Assembly (NCBI GenBank): GCA_021399435.1
Contig: JAJTUP010000024.1
Location: 682,001-746,000, forward strand
DNA: 64,000 bases
DNA from: Diaporthe sp. PMI_573
Taxonomy: Eukaryota; Ascomycota; Sordariomycetes; Diaporthales; Diaporthaceae
Reading direction: 5' to 3'
Each line of letters starts with the position of its first letter. Within the stretch, counting starts at the first letter, position 1. A program made the translations under genes and the position numbers. The notes under the pieces are model-generated. The model was given only the letters and a program-made list of their open reading frames with translations. It did not search any database and was not told the origin of the DNA. Below are positions 23,401 to 35,966 of this stretch, in pieces.

Positions 23401-26400
23401 CACAATTCTTAACTATCAGTTATAAACAATACTTAGCCTTGAATCAAGAGAACCCCTCCGTTATTATAGATACTAGCCGTGCTGGCAAGGCTATCATCAA
23501 GTTTAGAAAGAAATCCCGTCTTACCTTAATTAGTACGATAACTATAAAGACGACTATAAGGCCTATTACCTTCTACATTATAGAGACTCTAACCCTATTC
23601 CTAATGTATGTCTAAGATATAGATAAGCTGGGGGTCTATTTCCGCAATATCACTAATAAATTAGTATTATTACGAAATTTAGGCCTAGATATAACTATTT
23701 TAATAACCCAGAAGTAGGGTTATCTATAGTTCTTTCTAGAAAGCTACAAGGTAGACATATTCTTTACAAAGAATAAACTTTAATAACTTTATTAACAATT
23801 TAGTTACCTAGCAGCTAACCGTCTTTATTATCTGCTTAAAGATACTAGTTATAACCCTAACCTTACTATACTTAAAGTCATTAGTAAATTTTATCATTAC
23901 TATCAGCTAAAGGGTGCTACCCTAAGAAGGTTTAAGTTTAATCTTAGAGATAATTATAATTTTAACTACAAGATTATTATTAACATTATATATCTTAACA
24001 ACAAACCAGTACTATATATTATAGACTTTGAAACGTCTTTTCAAGCTAGAAAGTTTCTAGCATTAATGTCTATAAAAGATACTTAGGAAGCCCTTTAAAT
24101 AGTCTAGATAGATATATATCTAGGTCCTCCTAACCATCTTACTTATAATACTAGTACTAACTTTACTTTAGTTAAATTTCAGAACAAGGCAAAGATTATA
24201 GAGATTACATATAAACAGGTTCTAATAGAAGCCTACTAGTCTGTAGGCAAGATTAAATACTATTATAGACTACTTTAACAAGTATTTAAGATCCTCTATA
24301 TAAAATTGAGAGAAATCTTTTAAGAGAATGCTATTCTTTAAATGGTAATAAAGGCTGTAAATGATACCACCAGCCCAGACAGGCTAGTACCCACTCTACT
24401 TATTTTCAGCACTTTTCTACAAATAAACATAGATTTGCCGCCTATACCATCAATGCTTAAGTATACTAAGGCAATTATTAAGGCAATGTAAAATCTCTAG
24501 AAGCACTATGTTAAGACATAGATTACCAGAGCTCTCAGTACCTAGAACAGCCCAGACACTACCAGCATACTAAATATACTACTATAGTTGGAAATACTTG
24601 TATAGCGAGAAAAGGACGGCTGGTAGGGTTTATATAAGCTAATGGTAGTTAACAGGTACAACATAACCCTTAACCTGCTAAACAGACCTGTAAAATTTAG
24701 GTTAACTGTTGTCCGAGAATACTTTTAGAACGACAAGAACCTCTTACCCAAGTTCTTATCAGGTAATAGACCAGACACCAGTCTATTACCTGCTTTAGAC
24801 AACAGCAGGCCCAAAATAGGTTTATTATCTATTTCAGAGACCTACCAGCCTGAAGCAGGTCTATTATCTGCTTTAGACCATGCCAGTACCCCAGCCCCGC
24901 CACAAAAGAAAGGCCGACCTCCCAGATCTAAGAACAAGCCAAAGCTATCTACAACCTTTCTTACTTAGAAGGAGAAGGACAACTACACTCTATTATTAAA
25001 GCTTCATCAAGATAGTATAATTACAACTGTCAGTAAACTGTTTAAAGCATTAGATACCAACAAGATTAACAATCTTGTTACTTAAAACATCTTTTAATTC
25101 AAATAATTCAACTTAAAGATTTATAGCACCCTTTAGCTATTCAACTCTTAAATAGTACGGGAGATAAAGGGGAAGACTAAAGTCCCCTATAAGAAGTCTC
25201 GCTTAATTATTTAGGGGTATAGCAACAAGAATAAGAGAAACATTCTCACATAGTTACCTATAATTTAACAGGCTAGTCAACAACTTCTCGTTGCCATGGC
25301 ACCCAGCCTAATTAAGTCTATCAATACTAGCGTTAAACTACGTAATATAACATAGGCATATCCATAATTAAAGTTAGAGCTATTTTATAAGATTCTAGCC
25401 CAGCTCCCTTCCAAAATACAGGCCTAGTATCTAGCTAGCACAATTATAAAGGTAGTAAAGCCTCTTTACAGAATTACCAAAGCTAGAGTTTATTAATAGA
25501 CTACCTATTACTATTATTACTATAAACAACTATAGATATAAACCTTAACATTTAATTTATACCTTTTAGTATCTACTAGTAAAAAGGACAAATTTACCAT
25601 TATAGGTATATAGATAGATAACACTCTACTACTAGATATATCAAAGTTCTTGGCTTTTAAAAATAAAAAAATTGTCGAGATAGAGCTACAGTATAAGCCA
25701 AAAGAAAAGCTATTACCAAAAAAGGCGCTCGACTTTAATAGTAACAAGCTAACAATAACCCTAAAAGGTACTATTTACCTTTAATAAAAGAGTTAAGGTA
25801 AGAAAATCACGATAATTAATCTAAAGTTACATAACTTTACTTAGAAGTATCTTAAGCAACATGCTTATAGTACTTACCTTGCCTTAATTTATTAACCCAA
25901 GGCTTTATTTAACCTATTAGTTACTACTTAAGCCTAAATACCTAATAAAGATAATTACACCAAGTTAAACAAATACTTAGAATAATAAATAAAGAATCCA
26001 TCAAGAAGATTACAATATATTATAGTTAACTTAAAGACCGCCAAACTAATGGTCTTTATCAATAGTTCTTTTACTAATAACTAAGACCTTAGCTCTTAAA
26101 TCAGCTTTATAATAGTCCTTGTTAACAAGGAAGTAAATAGCATAACATCACGATATAAGCTCTAAGGAAACATTATATACTAGTCTTTTATAAAGTATAA
26201 GAGAGTTACTTAAAGTATTCTTACTTTCAAGATCTACAGAATAACTAACAGCTTTAATATAGAAATCGTTCTTTTGTTAACTCTAAAGCTAATTACCAAC
26301 TAATTAGATATTAATCAAATACCTCTAGTAATCTATATAGATTCCTACTTACTTTATAAGTATTTGGTAAAGCTGGGAACTACTAAGAAAAAGAGACTCA

Positions 26401-26588
26401 TAATCAACATTATGTTTCTTTACCAGGTATACAAATGACAGGAAATTGATAAGGTATGATGGATAAATAGTAACGACAACCTTGCTAATGCTATAACAAA
26501 GGTATTACCAAATAAGGCTTTAAAACGCTTTGTCGACACTAATGAGGTAACCATTTAGGTAGAGGGATACGTGGACCAGAGCACGTGA
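23400..26588 (+). pseudogene. Copia pol relic: protease, integrase, reverse transcriptase, RNase H
   Basis: One frame can be followed for about 1,060 codons through dozens of TAG/TAA stops. It reads VIIDTSRAGKAI (protease D-T-x-x-x-G), ITFYIIETLTLFL, DIDKLGVYF, then integrase text ending LIEAY*SVGKIKYYYRLL. A basic tract KKGRPPRSKNKPK near 24905-24945 precedes the reverse transcriptase. RNase H follows (MVFINSSFTNN and IPLVIYIDSYLLYKYLVKLG), and the terminal phrase NAITKVLPNKALKRFVDTNE near 26480-26545 leads to a natural stop TGA at 26586-26588. These are standard landmarks of fungal copia polyproteins. Confidence 0.75.
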
Positions 26589-26667
26589 TGAAGCATGTAA
26601 CCAGATATGTATGATACGGAGGAAATTGCGTTTTTGGAGGAATTAGCTAAAAGTAGAAAACTGCCAG

Positions 26668-26998
26668 TGTGGAATGGGTGGTAGCAATAGCGATGGCCAA
26701 AGGCGTCGGTCTAAAGCGGACCGCTGCAGCTGGCCACTTCTGGCTGGCAGGCTGCGGATGGCTGCTTAGTTATTCTAGGCAGCCAATTGGCAGCAAGGAC
26801 GCTTGGACCGACTGCTGGCCCGTGCACACCGTAGATTAGTCAGCCTTCTGGCTGCACCCTACTTGGGCGCTTCGCCGCCCACGAAGGGGTTAGCCAGAAG
26901 CACAACAGATACATTAAGACAGACCCACCGAATTGAAGCTATCAAGTAGCTACTTTGGTAACCCCTTCGAGTATACTCGATTACGTGCCCAACCAACA
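26668..26998 (+). repeat. 3' LTR of the copia element
   Basis: 331 bp, begins TGTGGAATGGGTGGTAGC and ends CCCAACCAACA. It is preceded by AATTAGCTAAAAGTAGAAAA, which also precedes the LTR at 35995-36326, so both are 3' LTRs still attached to the end of the internal region. Confidence 0.8.
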
Positions 26999-29900
26999 GT
27001 AAACGCTGCGTGAGCTGCTATAGTAAGTAATTAATATTTTTGTATACTCGCTAATAGGATATATATATTTAATTGTTAGGTAAATATAGACTTTAGTTAG
27101 AATTAAACGCTGGAATAAGGATAATTAATAAGGCTAATCTTTTAAGAGACAAGCGGCTAGAAGTTAGATATAAGTTATTAATAACTAGATTTTATAACAC
27201 TTATATGTTGTTACTGTTGGAAGAGGACAGGGGTAATATTAGGGCTAGTAGTATACTATATACTTACTATAGTTAATCTACTTTTAGCCGACCTTAGCAA
27301 AATTATAATAATAGATTACCGACTCTAAACCCGCATCCTGCTATATAAATATAATCTCATCCTATAGCACATAATTATTATTACATACTTAACACAGTGT
27401 ATAAATATGCAAAGAATAATAATACTATGCGCGAGATAAAGGGAGAGTATAGCTACAGTAGAAAAGGCAAATAACAAGTATGGTATAGTAACGAGTAGTT
27501 GTGGACCCGCTATTCCCTCAGGTTGTAACTGTTACTACCAACCATTTTTTGCCTACAAATATTTTAACGCCAGCTTGCTAGCAAAGGGCAGACAAAAGCT
27601 AGACCTCAAAGTACGTTAACCGATAGTAGGAGGTGTTACAGGCAAAATAGAAGCCGCCTACTATTTCTTAGTACAAGCTGCTGCTCTAGGAGAGAGGTAC
27701 CTAATACAATAATCCCAAATTTCAAAAGAATATCTATACTTTTAACTTACAATTTTCGGCTCCTACCTCTTTCTAGCAATAATATACCTATTGAAGACAA
27801 AGTTAGTTCTCTCTATATCTACTACCAGCATTATTAAGCATCTGCTAATTCTTACTTCTCTTACGGCTATAGCCAATATAGAGTTACTATTCTACTCTAA
27901 CTCCAGACCCAGTTCTAACATAGATCCAATACCAAAGATCCAAACATTTATACCGTCTAGTCCCTAGATAATTTCTAACCTCGCATAGCCTACAAGTATA
28001 TAGAGAAAAAACTTAGGTATAAAGGTTTTAGGGTTATTCTATTTAGCCACAGCCATTATCCTCTCTAGCAGCTAACAATAGTATTCTTACACAAAACCCA
28101 GCTTACCTTATTCTAAAACCGGCCCCGCTAGCTTACCTAGCACTACTTAAGACTCAGGGTTTTACACACCTACAGTAAAGTCATACACAGTAAAGGCTGT
28201 AAAGTAGGCAATATAAGTACTACCAGCATTACTAGCCGCCAGGGATGTCTGCCTAAAATTACAGAGGCTACGTCGCGTATTAGTGTAACATAGCCTAAGG
28301 GATACCTTTCTCTGCCCAAACAGGAGAAGACATATCTACTATATAAGCTCTAAATCTTAGCCCTACTCCTTGCATTAAAGCACCAACTCTTTCAGACTCT
28401 TTATAATCAAGAGGTTCTTGCTTTTCTAAACATACTAGTCAAGCCGTTAGAACTATAACCGCATAAGCCTATTGCAGATAACTAGTTGCTTAACAGCAGT
28501 TACAGGCCGGCCATCTATACGTATCCTAAGTATATCTTTAAGCGTTTAAAACTTCTACTTACAGTAAGTCTAGAGCTGTATCTTCTTTTACTTAAGGGCT
28601 ACAAGCTTTTAAAGAATATTATTAAAAGCGTTAAACCAGGCCTTATACTATTAGCACTATACTACTGCCACCTTATACTACTCTTAGCTCTCTAAATTAG
28701 CGACTAGATTATATAAGGCCACAGTATTGTCTTTATCCCTACTTAGTACTAGCCGATAAAGCACCTTGCTAAGTATATAATCCCCTATATAATTATATTT
28801 TCTTACCATTTCCCCTACTCTAGTATTATTAAAACTCTAGTCTACTTATCTTAACGCTCTTTATAGCCATATCTTAGAGTCTTCCGATATCTATACCTTA
28901 ACGCTATTTTAGACAGGCAGTAAGTTAAACTAAAAGGCTGTCTCTCTATAGACCTTAAAAATCCCCCGCTTCTTATTAATCTCCACACCTACTCCCTTGT
29001 AGATATAGGAATATACTACCGCATTATTAATTATGTCGAGAATTTGCCGCCATATATAGATACTAGAAACAGTCTTATATAAGATAAAGAGTACCTTAAG
29101 TAAGGTAACAACCTACTTATAGTTAGCATTATTAGTATAGCAATAATTATACTAGTTAAGAACCTATTGTATACCATCTTCTTATATTTATAACAAATAC
29201 TACTTAAATATATTAGTATAAGGCAGCTCAACCTTTTCAGCCCAATTAAAGGTAAAGGCAGCTACTTTAAATAGTATTTAGAGCCAAGGTTAGTATTTAG
29301 GAAACTATACTATAAAGGAATAGTCTTAAACTAACCGGAAGATATTTACCAATACTTAACAAAAGTATTTATCCTACAGATATATCTACTCCTACTACAG
29401 CAGATATATCTAGTTAACCTAAAGTAGTACTGCTTTGCTCTAAAATTCTTTATTAAGTAAACCCTATAGCTACTACAAGTTTTTACTATCTAGGTCAAGG
29501 TGTACCTAAGTCTGCCAATAATAACTAATAAAGATACAATCCTCCAAGTTAGCAAACATACTATTAGTAGAAACAAAAATATAGTAACCTAGTATATTAA
29601 GATTCTATTATTAAAATATCATTTGCTCTATAAAGAATGCATAGTACTAGAAGAACTAAAAAGGCATTTCTATAGCTATAAGAAGCTTATTAAGAAACTT
29701 TAAACCCCTAAAAAATATTATATGCCTCTCGACTACTTACTAAGTTACCAATATTCCGGCCTGAGACAAAATTTTGATACTATAGTTAATTAGAGATTTA
29801 AAAAAATAATCTAAGCTACTATTAGCTAAGGCGGGTCCTAGCTTAATCTTATTAGAATCGCAATAATAACAAGAAATATAAACCAGCAATTATAGTCTCT

Positions 29901-31029
29901 TATTTCCATTAATAGGTTCCATATATAGCAAAATTACATTAGACGCTTTATAGCTAACACTTATAATAATACATACCAACTTTTTAATAGCGATTTCCTA
30001 CTAGGTAACTACCCTACTAACCGGAAAAGGCTTGGTAAATACCGGTAAGTTGTTTTAACACAATACTACCTTTATATGCTTAAGATTAGGGGGAGGCAGA
30101 AATGCTAGCCTATAAATATCGTTCCAGATAGCCATTGTGATATAATATGTATCGCCTAGGCCTCTTATACTATATTTAAGGGCTAGCAAGAACATAGTAG
30201 CTGTATTATCTATCTTTTCCAGCAGCTTATATATATTAGCAATATCGATTAAGATATAGATTGTCTGCTTATTATCAGGCCCCATAGCCTACTTACAGCA
30301 CTCCCTCTTATCACTAAGATAGATAAAACACTGCTTATATTTGCCTATATTGCAAAACTCTTCACATATTAAATCTAGCGCCGCAATTATATTAGCATAG
30401 TTAAGGCCGTATACCTTGTAATTCAGTAGTAGCAACTCTTAGAAGACGCTAAGGGCCTTTTCAATAAGCCCATTACTATAGAAGGCCTTGCCAAGCTCAA
30501 ACATATTTAATAGAGTAACTAGGTAGTTCAGTCTAAGCAGACTCTTATTCTACTCTACTATACACTACACCAAAACAACATTAATAAACATTATAGCACT
30601 GGCACTAACATTAACATACCGATTAACAGTAGGGACATTAACGCTAATATTGTATAATGGGCCTGGCCTGGTAGGGATATAATTAGATTTCTACTAGCTT
30701 AATACTTCTTAATCTATAGCTATACTATATATAAGTACTGTGAGGCTAAAAATATAAAGTAATTATTTTGTCAATAACTCAATATAGTATAAACAAAAAG
30801 ACCCTGAATTTAAGTATAAAAAGAGGCTTAATACTAGATAAATCGGCATTAGGCAATAACACTATGAGAAAACTATATTCTTACATTTTTTTATAAGCAG
30901 AAAGGTACTAAAAGAGTGCGGGGCCATTTCTAGGTTTTGGTGCTAATAGGTAATGGGTTGCCTCACCATATAGTAAGGTAAGTATAAAGCTTGCAGAGGT
31001 AGAATATAGTATGCTAAGTTATTGGTGGT
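26999..31029. other. AT-rich degraded DNA with coding-like tracts, unassigned
   Basis: Long plus-strand readings survive with scattered stops, for example around 27740-28350 (text such as SKTGPASLPSTT and YTVKAVK*AI*VLPALLAARD) and 29410-29800 (text such as KYYMPLDYLLSYQYSGLRQN). Some minus-strand frames are open, such as 30055-30285. No motif was recognised. It is likely one or more RIP-mutated elements or captured genes. Confidence 0.4.
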
Positions 31030-31192
31030 GTAACGCACGCTGCAGAGCGAGCGAGCTATTAATTTATCTACTTATAAAAGGGAGGATAGAGAGGGGGAAA
31101 AGGAGTGGGGAAAGTAAATAGAAACTTATTGTTATAATTACTATTTATTGGGTCGGATTTTCTATATGGCTTCCAATTGGCAAAATACAGCC
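31030..31192 (+). repeat. LTR-promoter-like segment
   Basis: Starts TGTAACGCACGCTGCAGAGC, contains a TATAAAAGGGAGG box near 31072 followed by a purine-rich tract, and could end ...CAAAATACA. Layout resembles an LTR with its promoter. No partner copy and no target duplication were found. Confidence 0.25.
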
Positions 31193-33978
31193 TATGTCAC
31201 CCCGTCTGACAGACTAAGATCATTACTATATCTCTCTGCCCTTTACTATTAAATAAAGGCTAGGTGCTAGAAGTTGTCAGCAGCTTTAGCTATACCTAAC
31301 TGCCTATAAAATAAAGCAGTCCCAGCTTTTAAACATTTACAGCTGTTAATTTCCCCGCAATTTATTATCTCTCATTCTTAACATTATCCTACAAAAATTA
31401 ACATATATAGCTCCTATATAGCTACATTTACTTGCAGCCTTATCAAGAGCTATAGACTATAGCTTATTTTACTATACCTAAAACTCTACTATTTCAGTGG
31501 CTATACCAGACTACTTGACACAGTAGTAGCAGGGCCTAAATAATATATTCTCGGTGCTGCTTCTTCTTAGACCGGATATTATATAATAATCTGTTGCTTA
31601 GCTAGCTGGTAGGACTATAACCCTGGTTGCCTTCTTTTTTGGTTAGATAGCCTATTCTGTAAGCATGCTGCTTTTAGCCTTTGGGGGTAAATATCTTTTT
31701 ATTCTTGTTAGCTTTGAAATAATCTTGCTAAGTATATTAAACGCAAAACAGATAGTATACTTATGCTACATACCGATATAAATAAAGTAATTATTGTAGA
31801 TATAGAAGCTGGTTATTATAAAACCACTAAGTCTTAAATTTTAAGTTATTTTCTCTGAGATAAGGATAATTACCTTAGCAACAAGTTAAAGTCTAAGGCA
31901 GCCTACCGGTAGTAGATAACTATAAAGGAAATCTATATACTAGCGGTCTAACTAGAGAACTTAAGCAGCCCCGTATAATCCAAGCAACCCTGGGAGACAC
32001 TTTAAATTACAATATATAACGTATATTCTAATCCCCTATATCTACACGGCATGCCTACATTAGACTTAGTATAATACTCTGGCTTTACTATTATTTTTAT
32101 TTAGCTAGTTATTAGAATACTTATATAGGTTTTAAATACTAACTAGGCCATCTTCTTGGTAACTACTACTAGTAATATTCTTGCCTTAGCCGGAGGCTTG
32201 CTGCTGTAATAAAGAATAAAGAAGTAATTATATCTTAAAATAAAAGGTGGGACAATTATTCTCACTCAAGGAAATAAAAGCCGCTATACTATTGTCATCC
32301 TTAATTAATAGAGAGAAAATATTAGGCTAGACCTTAAGGTTTTAGGTTAAGGTATACGTACTATATATGCTTTAATTATTATACAAATTATATCAGTTAT
32401 ACTTACATTATTTTAGATTAGTCTCCTAATAACCGTTGCTAGGTTACGCGAGAATACTTAGTATATGTTTTTCTTTATTTTAGATATCCTTAATCTCTTA
32501 TAAGGTAATACTAACTTTACAAATAGATTTGCTGGAAATAGGACTAATTAAAAGTATCTAGAATCTATTAGCTGCTGGTATTATAAGAAAGCCTAGTATA
32601 CTCAAAATTTACTTAAAATATAAAGATAAAATTAAGGCTAAGCATATTTTGTTAGTTTTAAAGGAGGCAAAGGAGAAATACCCTAGTATTAAAATCTTAC
32701 TTATTAATATTTTCTTTCTAGGTAGATTTTGCATTATAGATAAAGATTTGGGCTTCTAGTAGAACGCTTATAATACTAGATATAGCCCTAATAACTATAG
32801 AGCCTTAATTAACTATATTCTCCTGGCTAATTCTAAAGCCAGCTAGGTAAAATAATATAAAAGTACTTTATAATTATATTTTATATCTAGGTTAAGCTAT
32901 TATTATAATTAAAGTATAAAGCAATAGTCTAGTTTCTGATTTAAATACCTTAATCTTATATACTAACTTAACTTTAATATTTCTGTTAAAGCCAATAGTT
33001 ATTTAATTAAGTAGGGCTATAACTGCTAATAATTAACGGGCATAGCCTCTAATCCCTTAATATAAAAATAAAAAATAATTAACTTGGCTATATAAGCTCT
33101 GGTCCTATAAAAACAACTAAGTATTACAAGGGACCTTAATAACTTATATAAATATAACAAAACTTAATTAATTAAATTAATGCGGCCATTAATTCTCGAT
33201 TATATAATATACAGCAAGCTAATTACTACTACTAGGTGGTTAGTACTACAAGCCTTTACATTAATATATAGACAAAAGCACAGCATACAATTAGTATGTG
33301 TGCTAGATGTCTTAAGTAATTAACAAGAAATAAGAGATCTAAGGTACAAGTACGCGTAACTACAGGAAGCCAGTAATTAAGTATATAAAAGTAATAAATC
33401 AGTATATAAAAGATAGCCTAAATAGCATTCTTAATGTACCTATTTTCTTTACTTTTATTGGTTATATAAGCCCTAATTCCTTTTAATAATCAGGTAATAC
33501 CCTAAGGTTTATAACTATAACATACTTAAATGTCCTAAGAGTATTATGTACTAAGCTTGGCAAGTGCTACAAATTAATAATAAGTTAGGCCAGACCAATT
33601 TAAATCGCCACACTATTCCTACTTTGCTATATAAATGCCTTTAGTAGATATTAATAACTATATAATAAAGGAAAGGGGAGAGGTTTTGCCACTACTGCTT
33701 ACTGCCTAAGTCTAGAAATTCCAAATCTTACAGGCAAAATAATTAATACCGTTCTTATTAGCATCACTAATATAGCCGCCTCTATACACAATCTACTATA
33801 TAGAGTACCCAGCCTGACAACTATATTCTATCTTAATATAGGTATTAAATCTAGAACTAAGCTTTAGTACATTTTTAGGCTGGTATTAGTTAAGCTAGAG
33901 AAAGCAGTTATATAGAAAGCGGCCATTATTAATTAACAGAATATTATTAACAATATTGTAACTTTTTAGATATAAAAC
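31193..33978. other. AT-rich degraded DNA, unassigned
   Basis: Dense TA dinucleotides and stops in all frames. A GC-richer phrase TGTCACCCCGTCTGACAG at about 31195 stands out. No transposon domain was recognised on either strand. Confidence 0.4.
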
Positions 33979-34500
33979 TCTGAAGGTTGGTGGATCGAAT
34001 GGGAGTCAGGTAGCAGTAGGGTGCACTGAGGTCTTGTTGGGACGATTGAGAATGGTTCGGACAACTTTGCATTGAATTTGAGTGGGCTTCTGTCAGCCCT
34101 CCTCACAGTCCCTCCGACATGACCTCAACCCTGGGCACGCTGCGGTTGGCTCTGGTGCAGGAATGGAGGGGCCGGAAAATTCGGCCCTCAGACCCACCAT
34201 CTTTGGCTTCAAACAGCCAGCCAACCCTAACCCTGATAGTAACCAAACTAAATACAGATAAACTTCAGAAATCAGGCTATCTAACAAACTAGGTTACATG
34301 CTTTTTGGGTAAGAAATAAGGGGAATGCAGAGGTTCGAAGTTAGGGTCTTAAAACAGCCCAAAAAATCGGCTCACGGCCACCAAACTCATCTGCCAGCGC
34401 GCACGCCACTAGCAAAAAGTCTAGGGTAACTCCTTCCGTGAAGTCTAGGGTAACTCCCTACGTGCAGCGCCCACACCTAAATGAGCGTTTCCGTTTAACA
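33979..34500 (-). mobile_element. ~520-bp dispersed element, copy C, 5-bp target duplication
   Basis: 522 bp, reverse orientation, flanked by AAAAC at 33974-33978 and 34501-34505. It is nearly identical by eye to copy B at 4261-5267 (about eight differences outside the LTR inserted in B) and much less AT-rich than the DNA on either side. The 64-codon open frame at 34093-34287 is the same as one in copy B. It is a feature of the repeat, not a gene. Confidence 0.88.
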
Positions 34501-34505
34501 AAAAC

Positions 34506-35432
34506 AAAAGTGTTCTTATTAAAGCAGCCACTTAATTACATATCAACAATAACGGAAACTATACAGAAAATATTTACAACACAAAAGGTTAGTTTCTCCG
34601 CCAATTTTACTTAAACTCCTCTGTTATTTACTTAGCTTATTGCAAGCAAGTATATATAATATAGCACCAAGGTAGCTAAATCCCATAGTAAATTACTACA
34701 TTATATTAATATAGAGACTATTCTAAACCTACTTAAGGATCTACTCTACAAAGGTAAGATTAAAACCTATATTATTTACACAGCTAATATTAATGCCATT
34801 TGAAGCAATAAAGATAGCCGACTTATTAGCAAGCATATACAGACTATAGAAGCTAGAAGCTACATTATTTATATTGCCATTAAGCTAGTAAAAGCTGAAG
34901 ATTAGCTTATACTTATAGTCAGATTATAGGTAGCTAGCACTTGTAGAATACATTGCCGGTTACTAATATTTTTAATACTATTAGCAGGAAAGGAGTCTTC
35001 CTATAGCCAGCTGTCTTTATTATAGCAAAGTCTAATATAGCTATAATAAGTATAATAATAATATTTTAAAATAAAACTATATTATTTAATATTAAAAGAT
35101 CTTCTATATTAGTATTAAATTCCAGAATAATAGACAATATACTAACTTAAGATAGTTGCCAATTTATAAAATTCATGGTACTAGGCTACATGCTAGATAT
35201 TTACTTCCAAATCTCCTTCATTTAGATACATACTTTATACTTTTAGATACTAAAATTAAATAAACTAAGCTACTCCACTAGTCTTATCCTCTATATACTT
35301 ATTATTACTACTCTATATATCCAAAAGATATAGGCTACACTATATTATACTAAGATGTAGAGACAAGGCCATGTTAACTAAAGATCTACCAAAAACCATT
35401 TCTACTTTGTCAGACTAGGTAATATTATTACT
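34506..35432 (+). pseudogene. Degraded coding relic of unknown family
   Basis: Between two copies of the ~520-bp element, the plus strand reads in register for about 180 codons with few stops: FTTQKVSFSANFT, LLHYINIETILNLLKDLLYKG, then KTYIIYTANINAI and ARSYIIYIAIKLVKAED. The alternation suggests a helicase- or ATPase-like fold, but no catalytic motif is visible. It could be a captured host gene or part of a large transposon. Confidence 0.3.
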
Positions 35433-35966
35433 TGTTAAACGGAAATACTTGTGTGGGTGCTGCACGTAAGGGGTTACCCTAGACTTCACGTAGGGAGTTA
35501 CCCTAGACTTGGCACTTTTTCGGCTAAGTGCCTATGTGGCGTGCGCGCCGGCAGATGAGTTTGGTGGCCGTGAGTCGATTTTTTGAGCTATTGTAAGACC
35601 CTAACTTCGAACCTCTGCATTCCCCTTATTTCTTACCCAAAAAGCATGTAACCTAGTTCATTAGATAGCCTGATTTCTAAAGTTTATCTGTATTTGGTTT
35701 GGTTACTGTCAGGGTTAGGGTTGGCTGGTTATTTAAAGCCAAAGATAGTGGGTCCGAGGGCCGAATTTTCCGGCCTCCCTATCTGCGCACCAGAGCCAAC
35801 CGCAGCGTGCCCAGGGTTGAGACAATGTCGGAGGGACTGTGAGGAGGGCTGACAGAAGCCCACTCGAATTCAATACAAAGTTGTCCAAACCACTCTCAAG
35901 CGTCCCAACAAGACCTCAGTGTACCCTACTGCTACCTGACTCCCATTCGATCTACCAACCTTCAGA
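35433..35966 (+). mobile_element. ~520-bp dispersed element, copy E
   Basis: 534 bp with the family termini TGTTAAACGG and CCTTCAGA. The flanks TTACT (left) and AAATT (right) do not match. The right flank is copia internal sequence, whereas the left flank is unrelated. The copy therefore sits at, or has mediated, a rearrangement breakpoint. Sequence is closest to copy D. Confidence 0.78.

Larger units (their letters stand above)
19589..26998 (+). mobile_element. Ty1/copia LTR retrotransposon, about 7.4 kb, RIP-degraded
   Basis: Two LTRs in the same orientation (19589-19929 and 26668-26998) bound an interior whose single main reading shows copia gene order: gag, protease, integrase, then reverse transcriptase/RNase H. 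That order with RNase H last separates it from gypsy. The 5' flank is the gypsy integrase and the 3' flank is unrelated. No 5-bp duplication is seen (GCCCG on the left, GTAAA on the right), so either one end has been rearranged or the LTRs belong to different insertions. Confidence 0.75.

Noticed and set aside
34093..34287. 64-codon open frame identical to one at 4961-5155, as a duplicated small gene
   Set aside because: Both lie entirely inside copies of the ~520-bp element and are lost in its other copies. They reflect repeat identity.
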